DNA of 64,000 bases from Phallus indusiatus (GCA_027605045.1 JAQFWX010000138.1:1-64000); one strand, 5' to 3'. Numbered from the stretch's first letter, positions 13,070 through 25,273 are shown. The notes: generated by a model from the sequence alone, not told the origin. Made by a program: numbers and translations.

Positions 13070-13729
13070 ATGTTCAACAAGGTGAGCTGCAATAATGTGT
13101 CATCGGATGAAAGTTGAGGTGGGTTTCTAGATCAGAACGCTGTACTGCGAAGCTTAACACAAATGAATGCCCAATTGGAACAAATAAATACACGTTTGAG
13201 ACAAATGGATGCGCGTTTGGGACAAATGGATACGCGCCTGGGACAAATGGATACGCGTTTGGGACAAATGGATACGCGTTTGGGCCAAGTGGAGCAAGAG
13301 GTGATAACTATCAAGAACCGACTAGTAACATTGGGTGAATGTTCAACAGAAGCATTGGTATTGTGTGCACGGGTGAGTCTTTGAAAATAATAAGCTTTAG
13401 TATTGAAAATGGCTTATGCTTTATCAGCAACATAACCTTGATTGTCATGATGGAAAACTCCGTCCATATGAGATTGTTAGAACCTCAGATGGAGAGAAAC
13501 CAGACACATTAGTAAGATATTACTGTTCCATAACCCCCCAAAAACTAAAATTTTGCTGTAGGGCCTTCCACTACTACGTACAGCGTCAGATATTAAGAAG
13601 CTGACACTAGCCCAGGCAACAACGTATTGCGAAGTTTATAGACTAGCAGGTGAATTCAGGGTTTTGAAAGAACGCCAAAAGGCCATAGGGTTGCATATTG
13701 GTTCTATACCAATAATACATTTAGAATAA
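13070..13729 (+). CDS. Small coiled-coil protein built on heptad repeats
   Basis: Four exons (13070-13081, 13136-13372, 13428-13511, 13562-13729) join in frame to 166 residues, with canonical introns such as gtgagc...ag and gtaaga...tag. Residues ~10-65 are a coiled coil made of heptads (LGQMDTR repeated) that run into VEQEVITIKNRLVTL. The C-terminal half (GLPLLRTASDIKKLTLAQATTY, then YRLAGEFRVLKERQKAIGLHIG) looks like a compact helical domain. I have seen similar short coiled-coil proteins in agaricomycetes but know of no assigned function. No signal peptide or membrane segment is visible. The heptads come from a 21-bp tandem repeat, so length is expected to vary between strains. The first exon is only 12 nt, so the start is less certain than the rest. 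Confidence 0.7.
13159..13284 (+). repeat. 21-bp tandem repeat encoding heptads
   Basis: Six head-to-tail 21-bp units, the last four (from 13201, 13222, 13243 and 13264) nearly identical to acaaatggatacgcgtttgg plus g; the first two (from 13159 and 13180) are diverged. Each unit encodes one seven-residue turn of the coiled coil. The units contain ACGCGT or near matches. Confidence 0.95.
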
Positions 13730-14064
13730 ATTCGGTGTAACTACATAGCTTGATGAAACGCACTCCCATTGCACTAATGGCACTACCGTCACCAGAGAGA
13801 GTTAACCAAAGCTTATGTTTTTACCCAGTAGAAATACTTGTCAAATTTTGTTTTTCTGCCTCATGCAAATGCTGGTCAAACATTCTGGATTTCAATTATA
13901 TTTCATATGGCGGAGAAACGGTGAAATTTCTCTAGTGGCATAGCCCATCGCGATCGAAGGCGCATCACGTGTGTCACACGGCTCAGTGCGAATGCGACGA
14001 TCATTGGCTTAAACGACGATGTCAACTCCTTTTGGCAACTTCACTTGAACCTTCCAAGTCTTCA
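13730..14064. other. Spacer between coiled-coil gene and ZIP transporter
   Basis: The 335-bp space has no convincing gene. Its right part (13947-14000) is the second copy of the direct repeat listed at 12889-12951, so the promoter region of the ZIP gene resembles the region upstream of POL1. Confidence 0.5.
13947..14000 (+). repeat. Direct repeat copy 2, 3' of coiled-coil gene
   Basis: Matches 12889-12951 over tcgcgatcgaaggcgcatcac and tgtcacacggctcagtg with a few substitutions and one deletion of about 11-13 bases. Same orientation as copy 1. Confidence 0.65.
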
Positions 14065-15278
14065 ATGAATGCTTTTATCTGGGTCTCGGGCTTGTCTCTA
14101 ATTCTCGGTTTATCTTCCTTCTTTGTCGGTGTTCTGCCTTTATCTTTCAATTTATCAGGTAGAGACATAGTGAAGCTTGAGAACGTCATTCGCTAATCTT
14201 CTGTGATAGCTACACATCGCACGCAGCTCTCAACTTTGGGGAATGGCTTATTACTGGGCGCCGCACTAGGTGTTATAATTCCTGAGTAAATATATCACTT
14301 TCATACGATCGGACAACCTTTATTCAAAATACGCGCCATAGAGGAATCGAAACGCTCATACATGATAATAAGCAAGCTTCCTACCACCAAGTAGGACTTA
14401 GCCTTATAACCGGGTTTGTTTTCATGCTGGTCGTAGAGCAGTACGGCATACATTCTCCCGCAAAACATCCGACATCGGTTAAACCGCAAGCAGTCTTCCA
14501 GCTTTCCCCAGGAGAAGCGGAAGCTTTGGAATACGATCTGGATAACTTTGGGTCTCCGGAATCATCTAGGGAGAATCCTGCGAGAACTACGCCGCCGGAA
14601 CCAACCATCAAGAGTGTTCTAGCTACGCCTCTGACTTTAGGTTTGGTTATCCATTCTCTCGCAGATGGTTTGGCGCTTGGTGCATCTGTTGTGAGAGGAG
14701 ACGAAGGAAAGAATTTATCCGTGCTGGTATTTCTAGCTCTGATCGTTCATAAATGTTCGGCCTCCTTTCAACTCTTTTGAGAAGAAATGAATAACTGAAC
14801 GGATGTTTCATTTATTACAGCACCGACTGCTTTGGCGTTATCTACATCCTTATTATCCGCCTCCCTCCCTCGACCCGAAATCCGGAAACATATCGCTGTC
14901 TTCAGTTTAGCCACGCCATTCGGAGCTTTGCTTTCTTTTTTCCTGATAGGCTACCTGCAAACCTTTGCTGGAAACTGGACCGGAGTAGCATTGTTACTTT
15001 CAGTATGCTTTAGTCCGATTTCTCGTATTGATAGCCGTTAATAACAATAAAATGTCAAGGGTGGTTCATTCCTCTACGTCGCAACCGTTATACAACCCAT
15101 CGGTTCACATTCACACGATATTGCTGAAATCCCTCAAGAACGTTTGGGCAAGGTGCAGCGTCTGTTGCTACTCATTGGGGGTATCCTGCTTCCCTTACTA
15201 CTTGGATCACTGATTGGTCATGGTCACGGTCATGGTGAAGAACAAGTACTAGCCTCTCCTACCTCCGATATGCTATAA
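14065..15278 (+). CDS. ZIP family zinc transporter (ZIP9/SLC39A9-like)
   Basis: A multi-pass metal transporter that should move Zn2+ into the cytosol from outside or from the Golgi/secretory lumen. TM1 is WVSGLSLILGLSSFFVGVLPLSF. TM2 (LGNGLLLGAALGVIIPEG) has the conserved proline-glutamate. The key helices LGLVIHSLADGLALGAS (His, Asp in TM4) and FLALIVHKSPTALALS (His in TM5) hold the metal-binding residues. The sequence FLYVATVIQPIGSHSHDI and a C-terminal HGHGHG follow, as in SLC39A9. About five short introns. The first intron donor is ambiguous (gtgaag at about 14169 fits best), as is gttcgg near 14754. I start at 14065 (MNAFIW), directly before TM1, rather than at an upstream in-frame ATG at 13969, which would add a charged tail and overlap the repeat. 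Confidence 0.85.
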
Positions 15279-16846
15279 ACGCGTATTGTTCATATACGAG
15301 TCGGATATTTGTATTATTTATCAAAGTCGGAATTTCTTAGTTCCCCGGTACTTGTCCCATGACACCTAGGCCTCAAACCTCAGTTTTTGAATGGCCATTA
15401 AGTTCGACTAACCGCCGATAAAATAGACAAAAGCCCTTAACAGCAAAACTCACAAGGTATACATACCATATCAACGATTTCTCTCAATGAATTTGAAAAA
15501 GAATACTAATCGCACACCCACCGGTATTCATTTTATATCGTAATGAACACTAAAAACACCGAATACTAAATTTAGCTTCTTTTCTTCTACAAACTCATCA
15601 ACACTCCAGTCATCTCACTTAATAATTTTTTACATCCCGAAAACCAATATGGTGTGTTCTGTAAAAGCTTCACGTGTAGATTTGCAGTGATATCGATTCA
15701 CTCAAGATTAAAAACACCGATATCAGTGGCACTTGAGTTCTGACCTTCTTCCAGTTCGCATAACAGCCAATGAAAAAAAAAATAATTAGATCCAGTGCTT
15801 CGAACTACGATTGGCTTTTGCTTATATATAAGAGCCTCACGATTAGGATGTTCGAACCCACCGGATTAATAGATCGAACATCGGACATCCACATGGTAGG
15901 ACGCATTTTAGTGTGCTTCACCAACTGGTCATGGATAGATCCGAATACATTGAAGAATCGACTGGTTTACGAAATCCTGAGAGAGAGATTTTATCATTGA
16001 TCAAGGCGAACAGGAGTAACTGATAAGATAAAAATAACACCCAACACCTGTTTAGATATTAGGGTGGGTCGGTCTTCATAAGTGAGTTTATAACAGACGT
16101 GTTACCCGGTTCGAGAAATGAGATTAATGAGATCTCAGAGATTAAATGGCGGTCCAGATGAGATAGATGAAACAATGAATCATCACATCGCTTTAACTGC
16201 TCACAATGACGACGTTTTCATATCGGCATTAGATACGTAGAATACACAGGACCGGATTCAAAATGCCTATCCGCGCAGCCATTCCTTGAACAAGGCAGCA
16301 GCCAACAAACACGTTTTTTAAACTATCCCACCTCTCACGGTGTATATGCAGGGATATTGAAGGGTCTGACGGGGGGGTACGTTAAAAGGTGAATAAACAA
16401 AATTACATTTTAAACCAATACCTAAATATACCCCTCTATGTAGTGCAGTGTAGTGCTCGCCCAACTGAGACCGTGTTCAAAATCTATAAATTACAAACCT
16501 TGCGTTTCCTCGCTCCGGGAGAGGCCTGAACCCCAAAAATAAAACGCCACAGGTCGCGATGATCGATTTTTATATACAGAGGGAGGGAGCGTACAAAGCC
16601 AGGGAAGGGTTCCGTTGGTTTATATTTTTTTTTTTGACAAACGTGCTCTCGAGTTTGGTGAAAATGTCGGGCCTTCGGTCCCGTTCCTGACGTGCTCAAT
16701 TGTAATCAACACTCGCTAGTCCCGTTCAAGGGACACCGAGTAGGCCAGACCACCATACATAGGCAATTACAAATACCCGGATGAGAGAAAGAGAAAAAAA
16801 ACAAGGAGGGGTGATTTTATCGTCCAGACACGGGGCACTAATTCCC
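15279..16846. other. 1.6-kb gene-poor intergenic region
   Basis: It lies between the 3' ends of the ZIP gene (+) and the kinase-like gene (-). Only short ORFs without protein character were found, the longest 76 codons at 15770-16000. The region is AT-rich with several homopolymer A and T tracts. I see no tRNA, transposon termini or conserved motif. Confidence 0.5.
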
Positions 16847-18476
16847 TCAACAACGAACACATTTTTCAAAGACACTAAGCGCTACCGCGGCACTCCCGAT
16901 ACCGCCCTGGCGAATAGAGTTGAATAAAGGACCAAGCGACTTTGCCAAGTCCATCTGCAAAATGAACATCTTAAGTTTAGAAGAATAAAACAAACGAAAA
17001 AAAAGATGAGCGCGTACGGGGAGTAAAGCCTTTTCCAGCATATCAACGAATGCCCGTAGATCCAAACCAAATGCCATGGACCTTATTGACGAAGAAACAC
17101 GCCTCAAGGCGTCGTCTTCATCATCGTAGTCATCGTCCGAGGAAAATGCATCCGACCCTGAGTCCGTCTCGGGATCAGACAAGTCATTCATCAGCTTCGC
17201 AGAAATAGCTTCTGGCGAAGAGGAGGAATTACGTTTCCGGATTTCCTTAAGGGGAGATAGATTGGAGCTGATGTGATGGGACGACGGAAACAATATTCGG
17301 CGTGACATATGTGGTTTGTTGCCGTCGTAAGGGGTGAAATCGTCGTCGTCGTTGTTGGGCGGCGATCGATGGAAGTGTTCTAATCGGGAAGCAGATAATC
17401 TGACCACATTTCGAGATCTTCCACGTCGTGTTTCTCGCTCGTGCTCTTGAACTTCTAGTCGGATCGCCTCGGAGTAATCGACAAAGTAATATTTTACAGG
17501 ATAATCAGAACGAGAGAAGTGAGTATGCTGCGGAGCAAGACCAATATCCATCATGATGGTTGGTGAAGTGATTTCGTTCGACGAACTAAATTTAACTCGA
17601 GTGATATTGTGCTCGTGCAGAAAAACAAGGCTCTAAAATAAAAATAAAAGGGGGTTGACATTTTTATGATACGAACAGGAGAAGAGAACAGCTCACCTGT
17701 AACATCTGTCTTATGAAATCAACCCAATCATTTCTCGTTGCCAATGGATTGACATGAAGAGGATGTAGACGTTCCACGGCAATGAAAGCTTCAAACTCCT
17801 CCTTTTGATGGTCTTGGTCAAGACCAAATTCCACAAGTCTGGCGAATCGCGCAGAAGCTGACAGTCCTACTTCGCGTTCGATAATAGAGAGCACGGGAGG
17901 GGCGGGATTCCAAGGGTCCCGACGGATATGAGGTTGATTGAGAAAACGCCATATTGACAATTCTCTAGATGACCGTGACGTTGAAGGTAGATGTCTGATT
18001 AGGAATTTTGAGGAAAGTGTGCTTTGTTGGAGAAGCCACTGTCAAAGGGGAAAGGATAGAACAAATTTTGATTCCGTTAGGGAATGTAATACTTTTAATG
18101 TTAGGACACCGTATGTACTTACACGAGGGTTGGAAATGTCAACAGCGTGTTGCGCAATATCGTCAATAGCCTGCTGGAGGTGTAGTTGGGCTGTCGGAGG
18201 GTGTAAGTAGGAGTCGTCTTGATCGTCGACGTATGCATTCAATAGATAGTCCGAAAGATTCAAATCATCGTCAACGATATTAATGTGGTCATAAAAGGCG
18301 TCACTAGAGCAGCAATCTGTGTCGTCATCTAGTGAGGAGACAGATAGACATTCCCAGTCTATCATGCGCGTTAGAGGAGCACCGGACACGTAGACACCTT
18401 GGTCTTCGACATCATCGTACACGAGCGATTCAGGTGATGGGATTGATGATGTGGAAGCAACGGGGAAGAGAGACAT
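16847..18476 (-). CDS. Fungal PKL/FunK1-like protein kinase homologue, probably a pseudokinase
   Basis: Exons 18123-18476, 17697-18038, 17018-17632 and 16847-16954 give 472 residues in frame. The middle resembles the agaricomycete kinase-like family: EFEAFIAVERLHPLHVNPL, then FLHEHNIT followed by the catalytic-loop position, then IMMDIGLAPQHTHFSR and PVKYYFVDYSEAIRL, then AFGLDLRAFVDMLEKALLP as a remnant of the last helices. In relatives the loop reads HRDCxxxNIMMD; here it reads TRVKFSSSNEI, so the catalytic Asp is missing. The DFG position reads DYS. The N-terminal 110 residues are acidic and low-complexity, and a Ser/Asp-rich insert (near 17130-17200) follows. The fold assignment rests on short motifs; loss of catalytic residues is read directly. 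A noncatalytic or decaying role is inferred. Confidence 0.7.
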
Positions 18477-20133
18477 TCCAGAGAAGAAAGACGAAATGAG
18501 TCATGAGCGAATTGAGAGTCGCCAGTATTTAAAGGGAAAATGAGGCTGAGGCCTGAGCTGGTCTGACGAGAGATGATGATAGGCGGCGTGTTTTTTTTTA
18601 TTTCGATATTTTATTTTTTGATTTATTTTATTTTTTTTGAATCAAGGCACAAACAAGGAAATGGTGACCCGTCCATTTGTGTTTGTCATGTCATGTATAC
18701 TATATATACACACGACGGTGGATGGAGGGATATTGTCCAAAAGAGGCATAACAGGTATGAACTGATCTTGGCTTCATCCGGCTAGCTGGCGAACATCTTG
18801 CTCGGCCACAGCCGACACGAGCGTATGTATACACTAGTCCATCATATATATATATATTCACTACTTTTCATAGTAAACATTACGAGAAGATGAGCCATTC
18901 GACTTCGCAAGGGACAAGGGTGGACGACGGGATTCCCTCAGCTGGCGACCATTCCTAGGTCTGGCGACGTCGACGCCGTCATGGACGCGTCATAGACTGA
19001 TAAATGAGCTGCCGATTTCCATCAAATGGCGAGTGTGATTCCGAACGCAGTCGTAAGCTTACATGCACTGAACAAAAAAAAAGAACAAGGTTATCCAGGA
19101 CATCTCGATTTGATAGGCTTACTACATATTTTTTCGCAGTCTGGCGAGTTCCAGCAGATTCGAGCACACCAGGTACCCAATATTCGATAATGCAATTGAA
19201 TATCTTCCACGTCAATGTTACCACCGTGTAAATCACATAAATATAAACTTCACGCTCGCCCTCGCTCCACTTCGAATTCTCTCAACCAAATATACCCCGC
19301 CTTCTCTTCCGTTATGTCAAACAACGTCCCTCTTTTGGTTCTGACCGGTTCCAAGATTCTTCTATTTCTTCCAGGTTTCAAAGAACTCACTCTCCATTGG
19401 ACTCTGCCACCCAACAGAATCCAACAAATCGGATAACGCCGCGAAAAGGCATTTTTGCCATTGAGAGTTAACATTGGCACGATTTCCCCCGCTCGCGTGT
19501 CATCTTACTGTTTGCGCCAATTCTTCACTTCATTCACTTGTTAGTTAAAAAATCGGGTTTAAGTCTATGATCATATCTTGTGGCTACTGTGTTCCACCAA
19601 CTAAAGCCACTTGAGCAAATTCAAATCAAAACAATTCTTGGATGGAGCTAAGTTTTTGAGGTCGACTAGTACATACTTGCACTGCGGCGGGTCCAACTGA
19701 TTGAATCCCTTCGGAAATGACGTCGAAAAATAATCTAAACAATGGGTCCCGGTCATATAAATATATGTACACATGTCCTTAACCTTCGGGATGTGTAACG
19801 CCTCTCTCCACATAAACTTTCCGAAAGCAGGCGCTCCCCCCTAAGAATCATTAAGAAACCATCAGGTGTACCTTGAAACACAAGCACGCCAAGCATACAT
19901 CAAAAGAACTAGAGGGTGAAGGAAAACCTTGGTTAATGAAACGCAGGTGACTTCAATCAAAATGCAGGACCTATAGTTCTTTTGAAATAGTGCGCCCATA
20001 GTCCAAAGAAGTTCAAGTAGGATCCAGGCGTGTATGCGTGAGAGGTCAAGTGATACGTGCGCTATTCAAAATTCTCCTGGGAGTTCAAAGAGATTTTCAA
20101 GTCAGAATTCCATATACCACCACCGCTTACAGT
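18477..20133. other. 1.7-kb intergenic region, nothing firmly coding
   Basis: The left part has long T/A tracts (18590-18640), and an (at)n run lies at 18846-18860. A minus-strand open stretch, 19610-19842, preceded by an acceptor-like ttcttag, encodes 70-odd residues with protein-like composition (PKVKDMCTYIYMTGTHCLDY). I could not connect it to a start codon, so it is not called as a gene. Confidence 0.4.
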
Positions 20134-21253
20134 TTATTGAAAAACAACATACCTTCGCGATTCGATATGTTGTTCAACATTAACCCACATGACCTGGTTG
20201 ACGATGTCACGTTCCCATCGCGCAGTCGTAAAATGCTCCCCTGGTCGTAAGAAAAGCCGAGGATCATCGCAAATTCGACGCTGATTAGCAGGCACTCCGA
20301 GTCCTAGACGCTGCAGCACAAATCCCTGTTCATCTGGCGATCCATTTGACATGTACATATCTACAATGAGCACCTCGAGCTCAACATGGTCAGATCCAGC
20401 AGATCCAGCAGATGATTGTAGTGCCGATAAACTACTACTACTACTATTGGTCGTGTCCCGGATGAAGTTGAATTCATTTAGATTGAGCTTATGCGACGAT
20501 AGAAGAAGTGGAAGGCATGTAAAGGCTGTGGTGCTACTTCTTCCATGCCGGTAAGCACAAGCTAAATGAGTTAGGTGAGGGAAGAAATCGGTTTTGAAGT
20601 AAGATGCCGACGGAAGGTCGTCCGGAAAATACAAATGGGTGCAGCATCGGAACAATGGATGGTCGAATACGGCTCGTTTGAGAGAACCGGTCATTGAGAT
20701 GCTGGTAGGGCAAGGGTAACTATCCGGGTCCAAATTCGTACTAGGGTAATTCAAGAGAGAGCTATTCATCGCTAGATATTCCAGCGCCGGAAAGTGGACC
20801 AGAAATGAAAGCTTGATCATGGGATGTTGGCAATGTGGGATATATAACACCTTAGTATAATTTCCAGGACGACTTTTGAGGTGTGATACCGCATTGCAGA
20901 ACAGAAACAAACTCATGGGTGTTTCGAGTATAACATGTTGGTATAGAAGAGGAAGAATCCATTGTTTCACTGCTTTGGACACGCAGATGAGCTTGTAAGA
21001 AGTTGAGCGAGACTCGGATGCAGCATATTCGAATATAAGCCGGACGATCTCCACAGGTAGTCTATCGAATTCGAAGAGGTCGCTGATATTCAAATAGTGT
21101 TTTAGCCAGTGAGGGAAGAGCACGATTACGCTGATAAATTTACCTTGCTGGTGACATGGGCATACGAGGATGAAATGGAAGTGAGAAAGGGGATGAGTTT
21201 AGATTGGTATTGAGCCGGACGAGCCCACTGCCGACAAGGGTACTGGTGGGCAT
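20134..21253 (-). CDS. F-box-like domain protein
   Basis: Two exons, 21144-21253 and 20134-21082, give 352 residues. The intron has a donor gtaaat, an internal ctaaaac branch-like site and an atatcag acceptor. Splicing is needed because the long frame of exon 2 has no ATG upstream of the F-box. The F-box-like motif is FEFDRLPVEIVRLIFEYAA (about residues 40-58), followed by KLICVSKAVKQWILPLLYQ. The remainder has the weak pattern of agaricomycete F-box proteins, ending in HVELEVLIVDMY and a short basic tail. Such proteins are SCF ubiquitin ligase substrate adaptors; the substrate is unknown. A donor gtatgt near 20153 could give an alternative short C-terminus. Confidence 0.75.
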
Positions 21254-22428
21254 TAAGTGAGAAGGAATGCCATCCACCACCAGGATTGATATGATGTTTC
21301 GGCTCAAGTCGGTAATTTGTTTACGTACTTAAGAGCGAACACGTACGTACTTCAGTAGACTCGGAACTCTCACGTCATTGAGATCAAGACGCAGCTTTAA
21401 AATTTAAAGACTCAGATAAACTCGGGCTCGTCACTAAAATCAGCCATGTGCAAACAAAACTAAATATAGCCTTTTCAAAGGTCTCTGCGGGACAAGATAT
21501 TGTGTTAGATCGTACTGAGATGCCGAGCGACATGTAACATAGTAATGTATATAATGAATCATTCTGAAAGATGCGCCGTGAATTTAACGAAGCCCTAATT
21601 TCTCGTACCTGCTTCGATGCAACTTGGTACCGGCGATGCCATCTGGCGAGGGTGCATTACTGCCTTGAGAATGAATCGTCAATGACCATCATCAGTTTTC
21701 AGCTTCAGTCATCGTCTCTTTGTGGAGGTGGTCCACAAGGTCTAAGCATCCGCTAGAAAGAGGTGAGCATTCTAGTGTCGATATGAAAAGGACATGAAAA
21801 GACTGACTTCGGTCATTTCAAATTTCACCCTTCCGATAGCTTCTCCGTCAGCGATGGCAAGATAAGAATTCAGCGTTGGGTGGCCAGCAATACTAGCCAG
21901 CGTGTCCCGATGCTGGTGAGTAATCCAATCACTTTGGAAACACATTCCTCTAAGTTCAACTTAATAAGACCACTTGAGGGAGATAACGTACTATTTGCTT
22001 ATATCGGCGTGTCCTAATCATTTAATTAAAGTCTCTGTTGTGAAAACGAACACAATATAAAACACACCTGTTCCGACGTAACGAGCATGTACTGCGAGAC
22101 AGGTCAGCCACAAATCCGAATAAACGAAGAGAGTAATCGCTCACGATGCTCTAACTGAGTGTTAGCAGTATATCTTAGTTCACTAGACTAGTATCCATAG
22201 TTAATATCATGAAAAATAAATAGCAAGATCTAACACAAACCATGGATCTATAAACTGAAAAGCTTGAAGGAAATGCAAGACGAGCGAGATAGACGCCTGA
22301 CCGGCAAACTATTTTTCACTGTCCACTGGCAGTTGTACATACCCGGAAAAATCGACGGCTCGTCTTTCGAGACTTCAAAAAGGGAGGAGAAGAGCTCCTG
22401 GTTTCTTAAATCTCTTTTTTAAATCATC
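21254..22428. other. 1.2-kb divergent intergenic region
   Basis: It separates the divergent F-box (-) and DEAH helicase (+) genes. A 61-codon ORF at 21571 has no recognisable features. Nothing else is seen; promoters of both genes should lie here. Confidence 0.45.
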
Positions 22429-25273
22429 ATGGTGACGGCATACACCAATACTATCATAACAAATTCATCAAATTCCAACCTCAAATCTCCCTTGCGTCTC
22501 CAATCAAGGCCAGTCTCACACACTAAGGCTTTATCTTCCGATATGTCCCTCAGCAATGGAAAGTCAAGTGCAAAAGATGGTATTCCGAGAGTATCAACGA
22601 TGAAACGAAAAGTGGTGGATATGGCGGACTCGGAAGATGAATCGGATACGTCCCTTCCTCATGTTAATGGAACCAGCTTAACCTCTCCTCCGCCTATGAC
22701 AAATGGTTCTAAAAAGCCCAAGAAAAAAGCAAAGCTAAGCGGGAAATCTAAGGCAGAAGATCTATTGAAACAGCGAAAAGATTTGCCCATTTGGACAGGT
22801 GCGTTCCGATACGTCCTCTTTCTCATTCACCCGTCTAATACGTCACCCTTGAAAAAGGTCGTGAAACTCTGATAAAGGAAATTCACCAAAACGATACTGT
22901 AGTCATCTTGGGAGAAACCGGCTCTGGAAAAACCACGCGTACGTCTCCTTCCTGCATAACATCTACCATCCTGTCCGGTTAAATAACGCAATTCAAATCA
23001 GAGGTACCCCAATTTCTTCTGGAAGGTGGTTTCGCCAAAAATGGTATTATCGCATGCACACAACCCCGAAGAGTGGCAGCGACATCTCTAGCTGCACGAG
23101 TAGCTGCAGAGCAAGGTGTTGGTGTAGGCACGACAGTAGGCTATGCAGTTCGGTTTGACGAACGATCAAGTCCGGAAACCAAAATCAAGTATTTAACGGA
23201 CGGTATGCTAGTAAGAGAGCTTCTTGGGGATCCTCTACTATCTAAATATAGCGTTATCATTATCGATGAAGCCCACGAACGCACGCTACGAACAGATTTC
23301 TTACTTGCGAGTTTGAAGGATATTCAAAAGCGGAGAAATGGAAATACACCAACGACCTCGACCTCCCAAAAACAGAATCCGTTGAAGATTGTAATTATGA
23401 GCGCTACGTTGGATGCTGAACGATTTAGTCATTATTATAATAAGTACGCTCTTATCGTCGACGTTATCTTAGCCCCTTGCTCCAAGTTGACATTCTTCGT
23501 AGTGCCAAAATTCTAAACATAAAAGGACGACAGCATACAGTCCGAATATATTATACAGCTCAACCCCAAGAAGACTTCTCTGAAGCTGTTCTCAAAACAT
23601 TCTTTCAGATTCATGTAAGCCAGCCACCTGGCGACGTGTTAATTTTCTTACCAGGTAAAAAAACCAGCCTGCTGCTGCTATAATATATATTAATGCCTTT
23701 TCAGGACAGGAAGAAATTGAAAGCCTTCAACAATCCATCAAGATGTATGGAAACGATCTTCCTGCTGATAAAATGCAGGTAGGGGATTAATGTTACCGAT
23801 AATACGACCAACTCATGAGCTTCTTGACTTCTAAAGATTATCGTCTGCCCGATGTATGCTTCATTATCACCCGCCCTGCAAGGCAAAGTATTCACCCCGA
23901 CACCATCTAACACGCGAAAATGTATTTTGGCAACTAATATTGCTGAAACATCTATAACCATTCCCGGGATCAAATATGTCATTGACACTGGACTCTGTAA
24001 AGAAAAATCTTACATTGCTCGAGAGCGTGGGAGTGGTATGGCTTTCTTCATTCTCTGTCCTTCTGGTTATCTTTAAAGTTCTTATAGCTATTGAATCATT
24101 AATAACACAGCCTATCAGCAAATCATCTGCCACACAGCGCGCAGGTCGTGCGGGTCGTTTGGTGCGATATCTTTCAGATTCAAAGTATCGTATCGATATT
24201 AATTAATATGATTAGGGAGAAGGTGTATGTTTCAGATTGTACACTGAAAACGCCTATAATCGACTTCGAGATACAGCGTTACCTGAAATACAGAGATGTA
24301 ATCTCTCATCCTCTATACTTCAATTAAAATGCTTAGGTCAAAATCCGGAAGATGTTGATTTCATGGATCCACCGGATCCTAATTACGGTACGTTTTTACT
24401 TTATCTGACTTAATTATTTTTCTCATGCTTTTTTTTTCAGTCAAAGTCTCATTATTGAATCTCTTTGGTTTGGGTGCATTAGACAACAAAGGAGCTGTAA
24501 CCGATATTGGTCGCCAAATGGCATCGCTACCTCTAGAGACATCTTTTGCACGTTCGCTTTTAGCATCACAAGAACACGGATGCATAAACGAAGTTTTGAG
24601 TGTGATTTCCATAACCTCCGCCTCCGCAAAATTATTCCTTGATTCTTCTCAAACCCGAGAAGCCGCCTACTCAGCAAGACAAAAGTTCGTTCACCCCTCG
24701 GGCGATCATATCACCTATCTCAACGTCCTTCGCGCATACCATGATATCTCAAAGCAGGAGTCAACCCATGCTCGAAAAGAATGGTGTCGGTCGCATTTTA
24801 TTAATGAACGTGCCATCAAAGAGTCCGGAGAGATTTTGGAACAGTTGAAAGGCATTTGTGAAAGGATGAGCATTGATTGGAAAGCTTCGTGTGGAGAGGA
24901 CGTAGAGCCTGTTCTGAAAAGTTTGGTTCGAGGATTGCATCAAAATGTCGCTTTGTTGCATCCGGACGGACAATATAAACAAGTCCAAGATCGTACCGTA
25001 AGTTTGCAGTCATCTGTAAGATCTTTTGTCTATTATCTATAACTCCTTCGATAGGCTGTCAATATTCATCCCGGCTCAAGTCTAAGTAATCGCAAAGTTC
25101 CATGCATATTCTACGAAGAACTGGTAAGTACAAGCTATTGTAATGAGCTCAACGACCAGTACATTCTTATGCTTCTCTAGGTGTTCACTAATCGAACATA
25201 TGCACGCGGAGTCTCTTCAGTCCCTGTTTCATTTGTCACTGAGCTGCCCAGTTACCAATTCCGCGCAGCCTAG
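22429..25273 (+). CDS. DHR2: DEAH-box RNA helicase, DHX33/Dhr2 type
   Basis: A DExH ATPase/RNA helicase; the closest pattern I recognise is DHX33 and yeast Dhr2, involved in rRNA processing in the nucleolus. Motifs in order: [16 protein letters not shown] (I), TQPRRVAA (Ia), TDGMLVREL (Ib), [10 protein letters not shown] (II), [11 protein letters not shown] (III), FLPGQEEIE (IV), [13 protein letters not shown] (V) and [10 protein letters not shown] (VI). The OB-fold part ends [17 protein letters not shown] and stops at 25271-25273. The N-terminal ~110 residues are Ser/Lys-rich with a basic stretch. At least ten short introns; several make the raw frame look interrupted (24032-24088, 24170-24216), but splicing restores helicase sequence exactly ([20 protein letters not shown]). 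The MVTAYTN start at 22429 is the first in-frame ATG. Confidence 0.92.

Noticed and set aside
13159..13284. CRISPR-like or minisatellite array
   Set aside because: The 21-bp units have no spacers and are coding heptads of a eukaryotic gene.
24000..24230. Apparent frame breaks in the DEAH helicase around motif VI
   Set aside because: Two short introns (donors gtatgg and gtgcga) restore [20 protein letters not shown] and [17 protein letters not shown] exactly.
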